Assembly (NCBI RefSeq): GCF_000820165.1
Contig: NZ_CDDD01000013.1
Location: 86,884-150,883 of the forward strand
Origin: Aeromonas taiwanensis
Lineage (GTDB): Bacteria; Pseudomonadota; Gammaproteobacteria; Enterobacterales; Aeromonadaceae
Direction: 5' to 3'
Length of the DNA: 64,000 nt
Shown here: positions 28,109 to 36,833 of the stretch, piece after piece
Layout: each line of letters starts with the position of its first letter
How positions within the stretch are numbered: the first letter of the stretch is position 1
Position numbers and translations under genes: made by a program
Notes under the pieces: model-generated
The model's database searches: none
What the model was told of the DNA's origin: nothing
Seen by the model: the letters and a program-made list of their open reading frames with translations, nothing else

Positions 28109-28408
28109 ATGAAAAAAATGATGATGTTGCTTCCCCTGTTCGGGCTCGCTGCCTGCAGTGCGCCGCAGCCGACCCAGTATCAATACAGCCAGTATCAGTG
28201 CGGGGAAGAGATGCTGGGGATCACCTATGATGCCCAGGCCGACATGGTGCAGTTCCCTTATGCCGGCGTGTATCACAAGCTGGGCCGCATCGAGTCGCCC
28301 AAGGAGGTTGCCAGCTATTCCGACGGGGTGACCACCTTCTCCCAGCAGGACAAGCAGGCCACTCTGGTCAAAAGCGGGGTGACCCAGCTGACCTGTGAAC
28401 TGAAGTGA
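28109..28408 (+). CDS. MliC-type lysozyme inhibitor lipoprotein
   Basis: 99 residues. Lipoprotein signal with lipobox LAAC at Cys16. The mature part has the C-type lysozyme inhibitor layout: YQCGEEMLGITYD, then ASYSDGVTTFSQQDKQATL and a closing LTCEL cysteine that would pair with the first. The SxxxASYSDG-type loop corresponds to the region of MliC that enters the lysozyme active site. ATG 28109 follows TAAGGAAAG. It likely protects the wall from host or grazer lysozyme; family assignment rests on pattern only. Confidence 0.72.
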   Translation: MKKMMMLLPLFGLAACSAPQPTQYQYSQYQCGEEMLGITYDAQADMVQFPYAGVYHKLGRIESPKEVASYSDGVTTFSQQDKQATLVKSGVTQLTCELK

Positions 28409-28433
28409 TCTTCATGCCGACATGGCGTGTACG

Positions 28434-28464
28434 AAAAACGGCCTGCTTCAAGCAGGCCGTTTTT
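28434..28464. terminator. Bidirectional terminator between mliC-like gene and DUF4136 gene
   Basis: AAAAACGGCCTGCTT (28434-28448) and AAGCAGGCCGTTTTT (28450-28464) are perfect complements, with A-run and T-run on the two sides. Confidence 0.9.
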
Positions 28465-28477
28465 GTTGAAAGAGAAA

Positions 28478-29011
28478 TCAGTTTGACGGTAGCGAGCCCA
28501 GCAACTGTCCGGCCAGTTCCTGGCTGAGCTGGCTGCGGGCCTCCTCGGCGATGGGCACGTCGCTGGCGAGCTGGATGGCGCTGCTCCATACCGTCTGCTG
28601 GGTTCGCCGGTCGAGCAGCAGTATGGCCAGGGTACCTTTGCGGGCATCGGCGGCGGCATTCAGGCCCGGGGTCATGCCGAGGCGAGAGAAGATCTCCCCG
28701 TCGCTCATGTCCTGGCTGCCGGCGACGCCGATGGCAACCCAGACGTCCGCCTCATCCAGAGGCACGCTGCGCCAGCCCTTGCCGTCAAGCTGCCGGGTCA
28801 CCGCCTGCTGGACCGGCTCCAGCCAGGGGGCGGCGCTGTTGCCCGCGTACTGGAACTGCTCGGCGAGGGCGTAGCGTGGTGTCGCCCCATAGGTCCAGTT
28901 GTCTGCGGGACGCACCACCATGGTCCCCGTCTCGACGGTGGGGGCGGCGGGGCCCGTGCTGCAGCCGCCCAGCAGGGCAGCCAGTATGAATGAGAGAAGT
29001 GCACCGCGCAT
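28478..29011 (-). CDS. DUF4136-type lipoprotein
   Basis: 177 residues with a lipobox (LLGGCSTG). The mature region shows the DUF4136 pattern: YAGNSAAPWLEPVQQAVTRQLDGKGW, then EADVWVAIGVAG and DRRTQQTVWSSAI, ending with LSQELAGQLLGSLP. Function of the domain is unknown. ATG 29011 follows AAGGAG. It begins 15 bases after the prkB stop, so the two are likely cotranscribed although unrelated in enteric genomes. Confidence 0.78.
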   Translation of the reverse strand: MRGALLSFILAALLGGCSTGPAAPTVETGTMVVRPADNWTYGATPRYALAEQFQYAGNSAAPWLEPVQQAVTRQLDGKGWRSVPLDEADVWVAIGVAGSQDMSDGEIFSRLGMTPGLNAAADARKGTLAILLLDRRTQQTVWSSAIQLASDVPIAEEARSQLSQELAGQLLGSLPSN

Positions 29012-29026
29012 CGTAAGCTCCTTGGC

Positions 29027-29896
29027 TCAGGTGATCTTGCCCGTTTCGATCAGTTGCTGGATCAGGGGGCGCAGGATCAGCTCCATGGCGAAACCCATCT
29101 TGCCACCCGGCACGACTATGGTGTTCATCCTGGACATGAAGGCGCCGTCTATCATCGACAGCAGGTAGGGGAAGTCCACCTGCTTGATGCCCCGAAACCG
29201 TATCACCAGCATACTCTCGTCCAGGCTGGGTATCACCTTGGCGCTGAAGGGGTTGGAGGTGTCGACGGTGGGTACCCGCTGGAAGTTGATGTGGGTGCGG
29301 GAGAACTGCGGCGTGATGAAGTTGATGTAGTCGTCCATGGAGCGCACGATGGAGTCGGTCACCGCCTCCCGGGAGTGGCCGCGCTCCGACGTGTCGCGAA
29401 TGAGCTTCTGGATCCACTCCAGGTTGACGATGGGGACCACGCCGATGAGAAAGTCCACGTGCCGCGCCACGTTGTGCTCGTCCGTGACCACGCCCCCATG
29501 GAGCCCTTCATAGAACAGCAGATCCGTCTCCCCCGGCAGATCTTGCCAGGGGGTGAAGGTGCCCGGCATCTGGTTGAAGGGCACCGCCTCGTCGAAGCTG
29601 TGCAGGTAGCGGCGATACTGTCCGGTGCCGCTCTGGCCGTACTCCTGGAAGAAGGACTCCAGCAGACCGAAGTCGTTGGCCTCAGGGCCGAAGTAGCTGA
29701 TGTGCCGCCCCTGCTCCCGCGCCTTGCGGATCGCCACGTCCATCTCGGGCCTTGTATAACGGTGGAAACTGTCCCCCTCGACCACGGCCGCCTTGTACCC
29801 GAGCTGATGGAACATGGAGCGAAACGCGTTGGTGGAGGTGGAGGTGCCGGCACCGGACGAACCGGTGACCGCGATGATGGGATGCTTGGCCGACAT
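29027..29896 (-). CDS. prkB: Phosphoribulokinase-like protein PrkB
   Basis: 289 residues. P-loop GSSGAGTSTSTNAF near residue 12, then VEGDSFHRYTRPEMD and DLLFYEGLHGGVV, the pattern of class I phosphoribulokinases. In heterotrophs without RuBisCO the role is unclear. The gene keeps the enteric neighbourhood (crp, yhfA, prkB, yheU, yheT). ATG at 29896 has AAGGAAGAG upstream. Downstream of yheU on the same strand with a 236-base gap. Confidence 0.92.
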   Translation of the reverse strand: MSAKHPIIAVTGSSGAGTSTSTNAFRSMFHQLGYKAAVVEGDSFHRYTRPEMDVAIRKAREQGRHISYFGPEANDFGLLESFFQEYGQSGTGQYRRYLHSFDEAVPFNQMPGTFTPWQDLPGETDLLFYEGLHGGVVTDEHNVARHVDFLIGVVPIVNLEWIQKLIRDTSERGHSREAVTDSIVRSMDDYINFITPQFSRTHINFQRVPTVDTSNPFSAKVIPSLDESMLVIRFRGIKQVDFPYLLSMIDGAFMSRMNTIVVPGGKMGFAMELILRPLIQQLIETGKIT

Positions 29897-30132
29897 AGAA
29901 TTCTCTCTTCCTTGGGAGTTCCGTTATAAGGGCTGGCCCAAAGTACGGTCAAGCCCCTGCAACATCTTCCGCCCCGGCCCTCGTCCGTCGGCCTGGCTGG
30001 GCGCGGGATCCCTCTGGAAGGGCAACCTGGTGTCGTGTCGCGGCCGGGAGAGAGGCCCGGGGAGGGGGCGGCTAGCCCGGGCATCGGGCGGAAGATCCCC
30101 CGCTCGTTCAGCCCGGTTTTCCGTTGCCGGTG
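29897..30132. other. Intergenic region prkB-yheU
   Basis: 236 bases, very GC-rich between 30000 and 30110, holding the prkB promoter region. I see no gene, clear terminator or known motif. Confidence 0.4.
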
Positions 30133-30378
30133 TCATTCTGGTTGATAATCGTCCGTATAAGTCTTACTTAAATGAGTCTTGTGTACGACGTTGACGCTCT
30201 CGTGCAATTCGCTGTAGACCAGCACGGCGATGCCTTGCTGTAATTGCTGACGGACCGCTTCGACCTTGTCGGCCAGGCTGACATCCTGCTCGCCGTATTC
30301 GGTGCCTTCTTGCAGGACAAAGTGCTCGAGCAGGTTGGTGAGGGTCTCGGGATCCAGTTCTTGCCAGGGGATAATCAT
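30133..30378 (-). CDS. yheU: YheU family protein
   Basis: 81 residues from ATG 30378. [25 protein letters not shown] with [15 protein letters not shown] and [14 protein letters not shown] is the conserved UPF0270 sequence (E. coli YheU, 72 residues); a nine-residue C-terminal extension ends QPE. Small cytoplasmic protein of unknown function. Divergent from the diguanylate cyclase gene; a longer frame to 30477 has no ribosome site. Confidence 0.88.
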   Translation of the reverse strand: MIIPWQELDPETLTNLLEHFVLQEGTEYGEQDVSLADKVEAVRQQLQQGIAVLVYSELHESVNVVHKTHLSKTYTDDYQPE

Positions 30379-30467
30379 GGTTTCATCTTCAATCAGTGGG
30401 GTGTGGGTATTGTCGGTGCCAGTCCGGCAAGTGCAAGAAGTTTGTCTTGTGCCGTTCGAGGGGTTAC

Positions 30468-31619
30468 ATGAATTCAACTGATGCTCGTCGCCCTTCCGGG
30501 CAGCTCACCCAGCACCTGCTCGATGCCCGTCGGCAGGCTCTGGACTCCGGACTTCGCTGGTTCTGGGCCATCAATCTGATCGCTATCCTGTTCCTGCTGG
30601 CGCGCTTCTATATCTATCAGGATGCGCACCTGGTGCTCAATGACCTCTTGCCTTGGTCCTACAAGTGGCAGCTCATCGCCATGGCCGGCGTCTGTCTGCT
30701 GCTGCCTATCGGATGGCGCTGGCTCTCCCGTCAGCCCCGTGCCCTCTGGCAGGTCTCCCTGCTGGTTTGCGGCCTCTTCTGGGGACTGGCTTGGGCCTTG
30801 GTAGGCTATACCATCTCGATCGTCGATCTGAAGGGCGGTTTCAGCTTCATTTTCAACATGGTCAGCCTGTTGTTACTGACCGGTCTCATCGCGACTTATT
30901 CTGATGTACGGCTGTTCTATGCCCTGGTGTGTGCCCCTCTGCTGTTCTTGCTGTTAAGGGCTTGCTGGAGCCCTTCTCCATTTGTCATGGTCAATATCAT
31001 GGTGGTCGGGGTTCTGCTGGTCGTGCTGGAGACGGGGCGACGCATGCTCAACGGCTGGTTCGAGCTGGCCGTGTCGAGGGAGTATGACAACCTGATGCTG
31101 GCGCACAAGATGAATGCCATGGCCCATCGGGATCCCCTGACCGGCCTGGCCAACCGTCGTCATTTCGATCAGGCGTGCAAGCGTGCCATCGCGCAGGGCA
31201 CGACCCTGGAACTGCCGCTCACTGTGATCCTGCTCGATGTGGACTTCTTCAAACGCTACAACGATCGCTATGGCCATCAGGCAGGAGACGAGTGCCTGAT
31301 CCTGGTGGCCGAGTGCCTGGAGGAGAGCGTGCGCGAACCCGGCGATCTGGTGGCCCGCTACGGTGGGGAGGAGTTCGTGGTACTGCTGCAGGAGACGGAT
31401 CTGGCGGGGGGGAAGGAGGTGGCCGAGCGCATTCGCGCCACCCTGGCCGCCCGGGCCCTGCCCCATGAAGACTCCGATGTCGCCCCCCACCTCACCCTGA
31501 GCCAGGGGATTGCCCAGTGGCGTCCGGGAGAGAGCCTGGTGATGCTGCTCGAACGGGTGGATGGCGCTCTTTATCAGACCAAGGAAGAGGGGCGCGACGG
31601 CTACCGGGTCGCGTCCTGA
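30468..31619 (+). CDS. Membrane-bound diguanylate cyclase (GGDEF)
   Basis: 383 residues. Six hydrophobic helices (about 30-205) precede a GGDEF domain (about 225-383) with [31 protein letters not shown] and an intact active site YGGEEFVV, so it should make c-di-GMP from two GTP. The inhibitory I-site (RxxD five residues before GGEEF) reads EPGD, so product inhibition is probably absent. ATG 30468 has GAGGGG five bases upstream. The gene sits between yheU and yheT, which are adjacent in E. coli, so it interrupts an otherwise conserved cluster. Its 3' end overlaps yheT by 19 bases, convergently. Confidence 0.93.
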   Translation: MNSTDARRPSGQLTQHLLDARRQALDSGLRWFWAINLIAILFLLARFYIYQDAHLVLNDLLPWSYKWQLIAMAGVCLLLPIGWRWLSRQPRALWQVSLLVCGLFWGLAWALVGYTISIVDLKGGFSFIFNMVSLLLLTGLIATYSDVRLFYALVCAPLLFLLLRACWSPSPFVMVNIMVVGVLLVVLETGRRMLNGWFELAVSREYDNLMLAHKMNAMAHRDPLTGLANRRHFDQACKRAIAQGTTLELPLTVILLDVDFFKRYNDRYGHQAGDECLILVAECLEESVREPGDLVARYGGEEFVVLLQETDLAGGKEVAERIRATLAARALPHEDSDVAPHLTLSQGIAQWRPGESLVMLLERVDGALYQTKEEGRDGYRVAS

Positions 31620-32584
31620 GCCTGCTCCCGCAGCCACTGGCTGATGCGCTCATCCAGCCAGAAGCGGGGACGCCAGGGGGAACCGTGCAGGAAGCCCACG
31701 TGGCCCCCCCGCCGGCTCAACTCGTAGCGCACCTGAGGTGAGAGCTGCTCCGGCGTCGGGATCACGGCGCCGGTCATGAAGGGGTCGTCGGCGGCGTGAA
31801 TGACCAGGGTCGGGATGGGGATGCGAGCCAGCAGGCCCAGGCCGGAGCAGGTCTGGTAGTAGTGATCGGCGCTGTCGAAACCATGGAGCGGGGCCGTCAC
31901 CTGCTCGTCGAAGTCGCGCAGGGTGGCGATGCGTGCTACCTGCGCCGGTTGCCAGCGTGCCCGGGCTGCCTCCTGATGCCGGATCTTGCTCTGCAGATTG
32001 GCCCGCATGGTGCGCAGCAGATAGCTCTGATAGACCCGTGAGAACCCCTGGTTGACCCGATCGGCACAGCTCGCCAGCTGCAGTGGTGCCGAAATCACCA
32101 CAGCCGCTTTCAGCTCGGTTGGGCAGGCCCGTGCCAGCAGGTTGACCAGCATATTGCCCCCCAGGGAATAACCGATGGCAATGAGGGGCTTGCCGGGGAA
32201 GCGCCGACCCAGCTCGGCAATCACGGCCTGGGCATCTTCGATGGCGCCGGAGTGATAGGCCCGCAGCAGCCGGTTCGGCTCGCCGCTGCACCCCCGAAAA
32301 TGCATCAGCACCGCCTCCTGCCCCTGCTGCTGCAGATGGGCGAACAGCCCCTTGGCATAGTGGGAGTGAATGCTCCCCTCCAGGCCGTGGAACAACACGA
32401 TAAGCGGTTGCTCGTCCCGGTGTGACCCTGTGCTCCAGGCGAGATCGACGAAGTCGCCATCCGGCAGCTCGAAGCGCTCCTGGGTGAAGCGGGCCGGGGC
32501 GCGGCGCAGCCACTTGGGTAGTATGGTTTGCAGATGGGGATTACGGGCCCACCAGGGGGCGTGGAAGTGGCTTTCTGTCAGCAT
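31601..32584 (-). CDS. yheT: Alpha/beta hydrolase YheT
   Basis: 327 residues of the AB-hydrolase YheT/ABHD family. HGLEGSIHSHYAKG (oxyanion side), nucleophile elbow GYSLGGNML, acid in HAADDPFMTG and histidine in GGHVGFL are all present. Possible esterase; substrate unknown. It shares 19 terminal bases with the convergent GGDEF gene. The ATG at 32584 lies about 60 bases past the cheV stop on the same strand. Confidence 0.9.
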   Translation of the reverse strand: MLTESHFHAPWWARNPHLQTILPKWLRRAPARFTQERFELPDGDFVDLAWSTGSHRDEQPLIVLFHGLEGSIHSHYAKGLFAHLQQQGQEAVLMHFRGCSGEPNRLLRAYHSGAIEDAQAVIAELGRRFPGKPLIAIGYSLGGNMLVNLLARACPTELKAAVVISAPLQLASCADRVNQGFSRVYQSYLLRTMRANLQSKIRHQEAARARWQPAQVARIATLRDFDEQVTAPLHGFDSADHYYQTCSGLGLLARIPIPTLVIHAADDPFMTGAVIPTPEQLSPQVRYELSRRGGHVGFLHGSPWRPRFWLDERISQWLREQAQDATR

Positions 32585-32644
32585 GCAACGGCTCGGGGCA
32601 GCAGGGAAGGGGAAGCGGCGGCGAGCCAGGGGCTCGCCGCGGTG

Positions 32645-33544
32645 TCAGGCGGGCAGGCGATCGTGGTGCTCGGCACCGCGCAGCATCGCCTGGATCAGTT
32701 CGTTGGCCTCAAACTTGGTGAGCGCCTCGTGGGCCCCGACCTGATGGGCCCGCTCCACGCTGATCTCGCTGGAGAGGGAGGTGTGCAGGATGATGTAAGC
32801 CTCCGCCAGCCTGGGGTCACTCTGTACCTCGAAGGCCAGCTCGTACCCGTCCAGCCCCGGCATCTCGATATCGCTCACCAGGATGTCGATCCGCCTGCCC
32901 TGGGCGACGTTGGCCTGCATCAGGGCCAGGGCGTCCCGTCCGTTGGTGCAGACCTCGTAGGGGATGTTGATGTAATCCAGCGCCGCCATCAGCTGGCGGC
33001 GGGCGACGGAGGAGTCGTCCACCAGCAGGATCCGCATCGGCTTGAGCCGCTCGCGCTGCACATCGGTCAGCACGGGATAGAGGTGGCTGGGATCGTCCGG
33101 ATAGACCCGCGACAGGATGAGTTCCACGTCCAGCAGCTGGATCAGCTGCTCTCCCACCCGGGTCACGCCGGTGACGAACACGTTCTGTCCTAGGGAGGGG
33201 GGCGGCGGCTCGATGTCACGCCAGTTGCACTCGGTGATCTTGTCGATGCCCCGCACCAGGAAACCCACCAGGGTGCGGCGGCAATCGGTGATGATGATGA
33301 AGCAGTTGGGCATCTCCTCCCTGGTGATGGGGCGATAGCCCACCGCCATCGCCATGTCGATCACGGGGATGGTGGTGCCCCGCATGCTGGCCGCTCCGAG
33401 CACGGTCGGATGAGACTGCGGCAGGGCGGTGAGCTGGGTGTAGGGCACTATCTCCTTCACCTTGAGCGTGCCGATGGCGAAGGATTGTCTGGCAGAGAGG
33501 TGGAACAGCAACATGCCCTGGGATTGGTTGGCCTTGCTCGTCAT
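32645..33544 (-). CDS. cheV: Chemotaxis coupling protein CheV
   Basis: 299 residues: CheW-like domain (about 10-155; FAIGTLKVKEIVPYTQL and GTTIPVIDMAMAVG) joined to a receiver domain (about 170-295; ILLVDDSSVARRQL, phospho-Asp in ILVSDIEMPGLDGYE, lysine in EALTKFEA). CheV couples CheA to receptors and adapts by phosphorylation. ATG 33544 has AGGA about 9 bases upstream. No other chemotaxis gene is adjacent, as is usual for Vibrio/Aeromonas cheV. Confidence 0.94.
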   Translation of the reverse strand: MTSKANQSQGMLLFHLSARQSFAIGTLKVKEIVPYTQLTALPQSHPTVLGAASMRGTTIPVIDMAMAVGYRPITREEMPNCFIIITDCRRTLVGFLVRGIDKITECNWRDIEPPPPSLGQNVFVTGVTRVGEQLIQLLDVELILSRVYPDDPSHLYPVLTDVQRERLKPMRILLVDDSSVARRQLMAALDYINIPYEVCTNGRDALALMQANVAQGRRIDILVSDIEMPGLDGYELAFEVQSDPRLAEAYIILHTSLSSEISVERAHQVGAHEALTKFEANELIQAMLRGAEHHDRLPA

Positions 33545-33683
33545 GGCGGATGTCCTGTTGATCTAGTCGGTGACGGTCAATCTGGTGTTCAGCATAGAGG
33601 ATGGTGACATGGATGACTTCTCTGTTATTAACGGCGGCGCACCGTAAAACTGGATCCCTTTTCCCATCATTTTGTCGCCCCGT

Positions 33684-34370
33684 TTATCGGGAGGCGGACT
33701 GCTGTGCGTCCTGGTCGTGCCCCAGCCAGCGCCGGGAGGCATCGGCCAGCGCCGCCTCGTCCCGGTAACCCAGCCTGGCCACGACCTGGGCCGGAGTGCT
33801 GCCGCTTCTGAGCAGGCGAATCCCCTGCAACAACTGCCACTGGGCAAGCAGGCTCTCTGCATCCAGGTTATCCGGTTGCCGCTCGGCCAGCAGGGCCTGC
33901 CAGGCGGCCAGACTGCCCGGTTGCCGGGTCGCCAGCGCCTGCCAGGCGTCTTGCAACAGCTGATCCCCTTGCGGCGTGATGGTGCAACCCTGCAACTCGT
34001 CCCCCAGGATCTGCAGCCGCTGGCCATAGGGGCCTTGCCACTCTCTGGGCCGCGACCAGTGGGCCAGGTTCTCCAGCAGCGCATCCATCAGCGGACTTGC
34101 CTGCAGCCAGCCGGCCTGAGCCGGTTGGGGCACCCGCACCGAGCAGGCCAGCAGATCGTACTGGCAGCCCGCCAGGGGGGTGAAGGCGGCGAGGGCATCG
34201 GCACAGAGCCAGAAGTAATTCCCCTCCGTCAACAACAGCTCATGGGCGCCCAGCCTCAGCAGTGCCGCTCCCCGGGTGACGCGCAGCAGCTGGCCCATGG
34301 GAGAGCGCTTGCGGGGGCCGACCTGGAGGGTGGGAGTGGAAAAATGCTGATATTCGATAGCGTGATGCAT
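33684..34370 (-). CDS. AraC family regulator (divergent)
   Basis: 228 residues from ATG 34370, which starts upstream of the divergent yheV gene. An N-terminal cupin-like half (SPMGQLLRVTRGAALLRLGAHELLLTEGNYF in part) is followed by an AraC-type DNA-binding half in which only the second helix-turn-helix is clear (GIRLLRSGSTPAQVVARLGYRDEAALADASRRWLG in part). The first HTH is weak. Ribosome site is poor (GGTTTTTAC). Effector and targets unknown. Confidence 0.78.
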   Translation of the reverse strand: MHHAIEYQHFSTPTLQVGPRKRSPMGQLLRVTRGAALLRLGAHELLLTEGNYFWLCADALAAFTPLAGCQYDLLACSVRVPQPAQAGWLQASPLMDALLENLAHWSRPREWQGPYGQRLQILGDELQGCTITPQGDQLLQDAWQALATRQPGSLAAWQALLAERQPDNLDAESLLAQWQLLQGIRLLRSGSTPAQVVARLGYRDEAALADASRRWLGHDQDAQQSASR

Positions 34371-34409
34371 GTAAAAACCCTGATATGATGCTGCCTGGAG
34401 GTAACAAAA

Positions 34410-34616
34410 ATGGAAACCAGGCGTAAAAAACGCTTCATTGCCGGTGCGGTTTGCCCGGCGTGCGGCAAGATGGACACCATGATGCTGTATATGGAGCATG
34501 GAGTCGAGAAGGTGACCTGCGTCGACTGCGGGGACACTCAGGTGCAGACCCAGGCCGAGGTGGACAAGGCGACCCGGGAGGCTGAACAGGTCATAGGGGT
34601 GTTTCGTCCCGAGTGA
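34410..34616 (+). CDS. yheV: YheV family zinc-ribbon protein
   Basis: 68 residues. Two CxxC pairs, CPACGKMDT and CVDCGDTQ, about 24 residues apart, form a zinc ribbon; the start RRKKRFIAGAVCPAC is typical of YheV (DUF2387). Small cytoplasmic metal-binding protein of unknown role. In E. coli yheV lies by kefB/kefG and slyX/slyD; here slyD is next but the kef genes are missing. Confidence 0.9.
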   Translation: METRRKKRFIAGAVCPACGKMDTMMLYMEHGVEKVTCVDCGDTQVQTQAEVDKATREAEQVIGVFRPE

Positions 34617-34822
34617 GAACGAGCGGCCCGGTGAAGGGGCAGGGGAGGTTCCGGTGACAGCCGGGGCCATCTCTCGCTCCCGCAGCCGTTTTTGTCCGGC
34701 GCGGGACAGGCGTCTCTCCGGATTGCCGACTTTTTCAGCATGAGGGGGCGGGGCTGATCATATGCTTGGCCACCTTTTTGAGGTATTCTGGGGCCGTTTT
34801 TTCTATCCGCAGGATCCCTGAC

Positions 34823-35455
34823 ATGAAAGTAGCTCCCCTGAGCGTGGTTACGCTGGAATACACGGTCACCGACGAACACGGTGAAGTCATCGACACCACA
34901 GTCGGCAAAGAGCCGCTGGTGTATCTGCACGGTACCCGTTACCTGGTCTCCGGCCTCGAAGCCGAGCTGGAAGGTCGCAGCGTGGGCGAGGCCTTCGACG
35001 TCACCCTGACGCCGAACCAGGCCTACGGCGAGTACGACGAGAACCTGGTGCAGGAAGTGCCCGGCGAGTTGTTCGATGGCATGGAAGTGTCTGAAGGGGA
35101 TACTTTTGTGGCCGAGACCGACGATGGCCACCGTCCGGTGACCGTCATCGAGGTGTCCGAAGAGTTCGTCAAGGTGGATGGCAACCATCCCCTGGCCGGC
35201 GTGACCCTGGGCTTCAAGGTCGAGATCAAGGACGTGCGTGCCGCGACCGCCGAAGAGCTGGCCCACGGCCATGTGCACGGTGCCGGTGGCTGCGGTCACG
35301 ATCATGGCCATGATCACGGTCACGACCACGATCACGACCATGGCGGTTGCTGTGGTGGTCACGGTCACGCCCATGCTCACGATCACGGCGACGACCATGG
35401 TCACGGCGGCTGCTGCGGTGGTGGCGGTTGCGGTGGCAAGGGCCATCAGCACTGA
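34823..35455 (+). CDS. slyD: FKBP-type peptidyl-prolyl isomerase SlyD, metal-binding tail
   Basis: 210 residues from ATG 34823 (AGGAT about 8 bases upstream). FKBP domain with inserted IF chaperone domain: VVTLEYTVTDEHGEVIDTT, LTPNQAYGEYDENLVQEVP, GNHPLAGVTLGFKVEI. From about residue 149 the tail is almost only His, Asp, Gly and Cys, including HDHGHDHGHDHDHDH and three CCGG-type clusters, for Ni/Zn binding. SlyD isomerises prolines and delivers nickel to hydrogenase. The tail is longer and more repetitive than in E. coli (196 residues). Confidence 0.96.
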   Translation: MKVAPLSVVTLEYTVTDEHGEVIDTTVGKEPLVYLHGTRYLVSGLEAELEGRSVGEAFDVTLTPNQAYGEYDENLVQEVPGELFDGMEVSEGDTFVAETDDGHRPVTVIEVSEEFVKVDGNHPLAGVTLGFKVEIKDVRAATAEELAHGHVHGAGGCGHDHGHDHGHDHDHDHGGCCGGHGHAHAHDHGDDHGHGGCCGGGGCGGKGHQH

Positions 35456-35473
35456 TCACGGCATGCCCGATGA

Positions 35474-35504
35474 TGAAAAAACCCGCCTGGTGCGGGTTTT
35501 TTCA
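35474..35504. terminator. Bidirectional terminator between slyD and slyX
   Basis: TGAAAAAACCCGC (35474-35486) / GCGGGTTTTTTCA (35492-35504), five-base loop; genes converge on it. Confidence 0.92.
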
Positions 35505-35515
35505 TGGCCGTTCGC

Positions 35516-35731
35516 TCAGTAGTGCGGGGGCGGGGTCTCTTCGGCCATGCTGGCGATCTGGCTCGGCTGCACGCTCTGCAGCTTCTCCACCAGCAGATGG
35601 ATCTGGTGCTTGAGCCGATCCAGCTCGCGGCCCTGGGTGGTGACTTCGTCGTTGAGCTGCTCCACCGTGTATTCGGCATAGGCGAGGCGGCTTTCCAGGG
35701 TTTCGAGGCGATCGTTTAATGACTGACTCAT
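35516..35731 (-). CDS. slyX: SlyX protein
   Basis: 71 residues, the usual SlyX length. Coiled coil throughout (NDRLETLESRLAYAEYTVEQ, then QGRELDRLKHQIHLLVEKL) and the typical ending PPPHY. Function unknown. ATG 35731 fits the family; longer frames extend into the WD40 gene. It lies 14 bases downstream of the WD40 lipoprotein gene and is probably cotranscribed with it; convergent with slyD as in E. coli. Confidence 0.9.
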   Translation of the reverse strand: MSQSLNDRLETLESRLAYAEYTVEQLNDEVTTQGRELDRLKHQIHLLVEKLQSVQPSQIASMAEETPPPHY

Positions 35732-35745
35732 GGGCCTTTTGGTCC

Positions 35746-36714
35746 TTACTTGATTGTCCAGGTTTCGGCCAGGCCGCTTGAGCTGGCGCTGACGAGGTGG
35801 CCATTGTCGCGCAAAGCCACGCCATAGACCACAGCACTCGGCGGTTTCACCTTGGGATGGGGCGAGACGCGCCAGCTCTGCAGCTGGCTGCCGTCGCTCA
35901 CCTGCCACAGGGCGAGCTGGCGGGAAGGGGAGCCGGTGACGAGCCATTTGTCGTCATTGACGAAGCGGGCACTGGTGTAGACCTCGAAGCGATGGTCGAA
36001 CTGCAGCCGGCTCTGCTCCTTGCCGGTTTTGAGATCCCAGATGCTGGCCTGGCGGCTGTCGGCGGTGAAGGCGAAACGCCCCGCCGGATCCAGCCTGGCC
36101 ATCACCACCCGCCCGGCGTGATTGAAGCGCCACACCACCTGGCCCGTGCGGGTATCCCACAGGTAGGCGCTGTAGTCGTTGCCGCCGGTGAGGGCGTAGC
36201 GGCCGTTGGCGGAGAGATCCACCGTATTGACCTGTTCGGTGTGGCCGAGGAACTGCAGCCGGCGACCGGTCCGGGTGTCCACCAGCTCCGCCTTGCCGTC
36301 TTCCCGGCCGATCAGCACCATGCGCCCGTCGGCGGAGATGGCCGCGTCGCGCAGGCTGGATTCGGGCAGGGAGTAGTAGCCCTGGGAGCGGCCATCCTGC
36401 AGGCGCCAGATGGCAAAGGTATGCTGGCTGGCGGTGATGGCGTGGCTGTCGTCGGGGGAGAAACGGGTCAGGGTGACGAACTCCGCCTGGTCGTCGCTCT
36501 GGCGCCAGCGCCAGCGCTCCTTGCCCTGTTCCAGATCCCACACCACAGTGCCCTGACCCAGGCTGGAGACGATGGCCTGCTTGCCGGAGCTCGCGAGATC
36601 CGCGCTCAGCAGACCCTGTTCGGCGAGGCGGATCTGCTGGCCGGGAAGGGCGCTCTGTTCGCACCCCGTCAGCATCAGGCAAATACCGATGAGATAAATG
36701 GCACTTTTGATCAT
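35746..36714 (-). CDS. WD40-repeat lipoprotein
   Basis: 322 residues. A lipoprotein signal with lipobox LTGC (about residue 18) is followed by six to seven WD40-like repeats, for example VVWDLEQGKERWRW, AELVDTRTGRRLQFLGHTEQVNTVDLS in part, YLWDTRTGQVVWRF and ASIWDLKTGKEQ. A beta-propeller of this kind usually scaffolds protein contacts; here it would be membrane-anchored in the periplasm. Partner unknown. ATG 36714 has AGGA just upstream. Divergent from fkpA. Confidence 0.85.
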   Translation of the reverse strand: MIKSAIYLIGICLMLTGCEQSALPGQQIRLAEQGLLSADLASSGKQAIVSSLGQGTVVWDLEQGKERWRWRQSDDQAEFVTLTRFSPDDSHAITASQHTFAIWRLQDGRSQGYYSLPESSLRDAAISADGRMVLIGREDGKAELVDTRTGRRLQFLGHTEQVNTVDLSANGRYALTGGNDYSAYLWDTRTGQVVWRFNHAGRVVMARLDPAGRFAFTADSRQASIWDLKTGKEQSRLQFDHRFEVYTSARFVNDDKWLVTGSPSRQLALWQVSDGSQLQSWRVSPHPKVKPPSAVVYGVALRDNGHLVSASSSGLAETWTIK

Positions 36715-36833
36715 TTTTCCTGTCTCATGCTTTCGTTACCCGCGATCACGGCGTTAGTATAAGGCGCTTATCACGATAAACCTCTCATTTCACGAAGGAA
36801 CCGAGAGCGGTATTTAGCGTTTTGGAGAAACTG

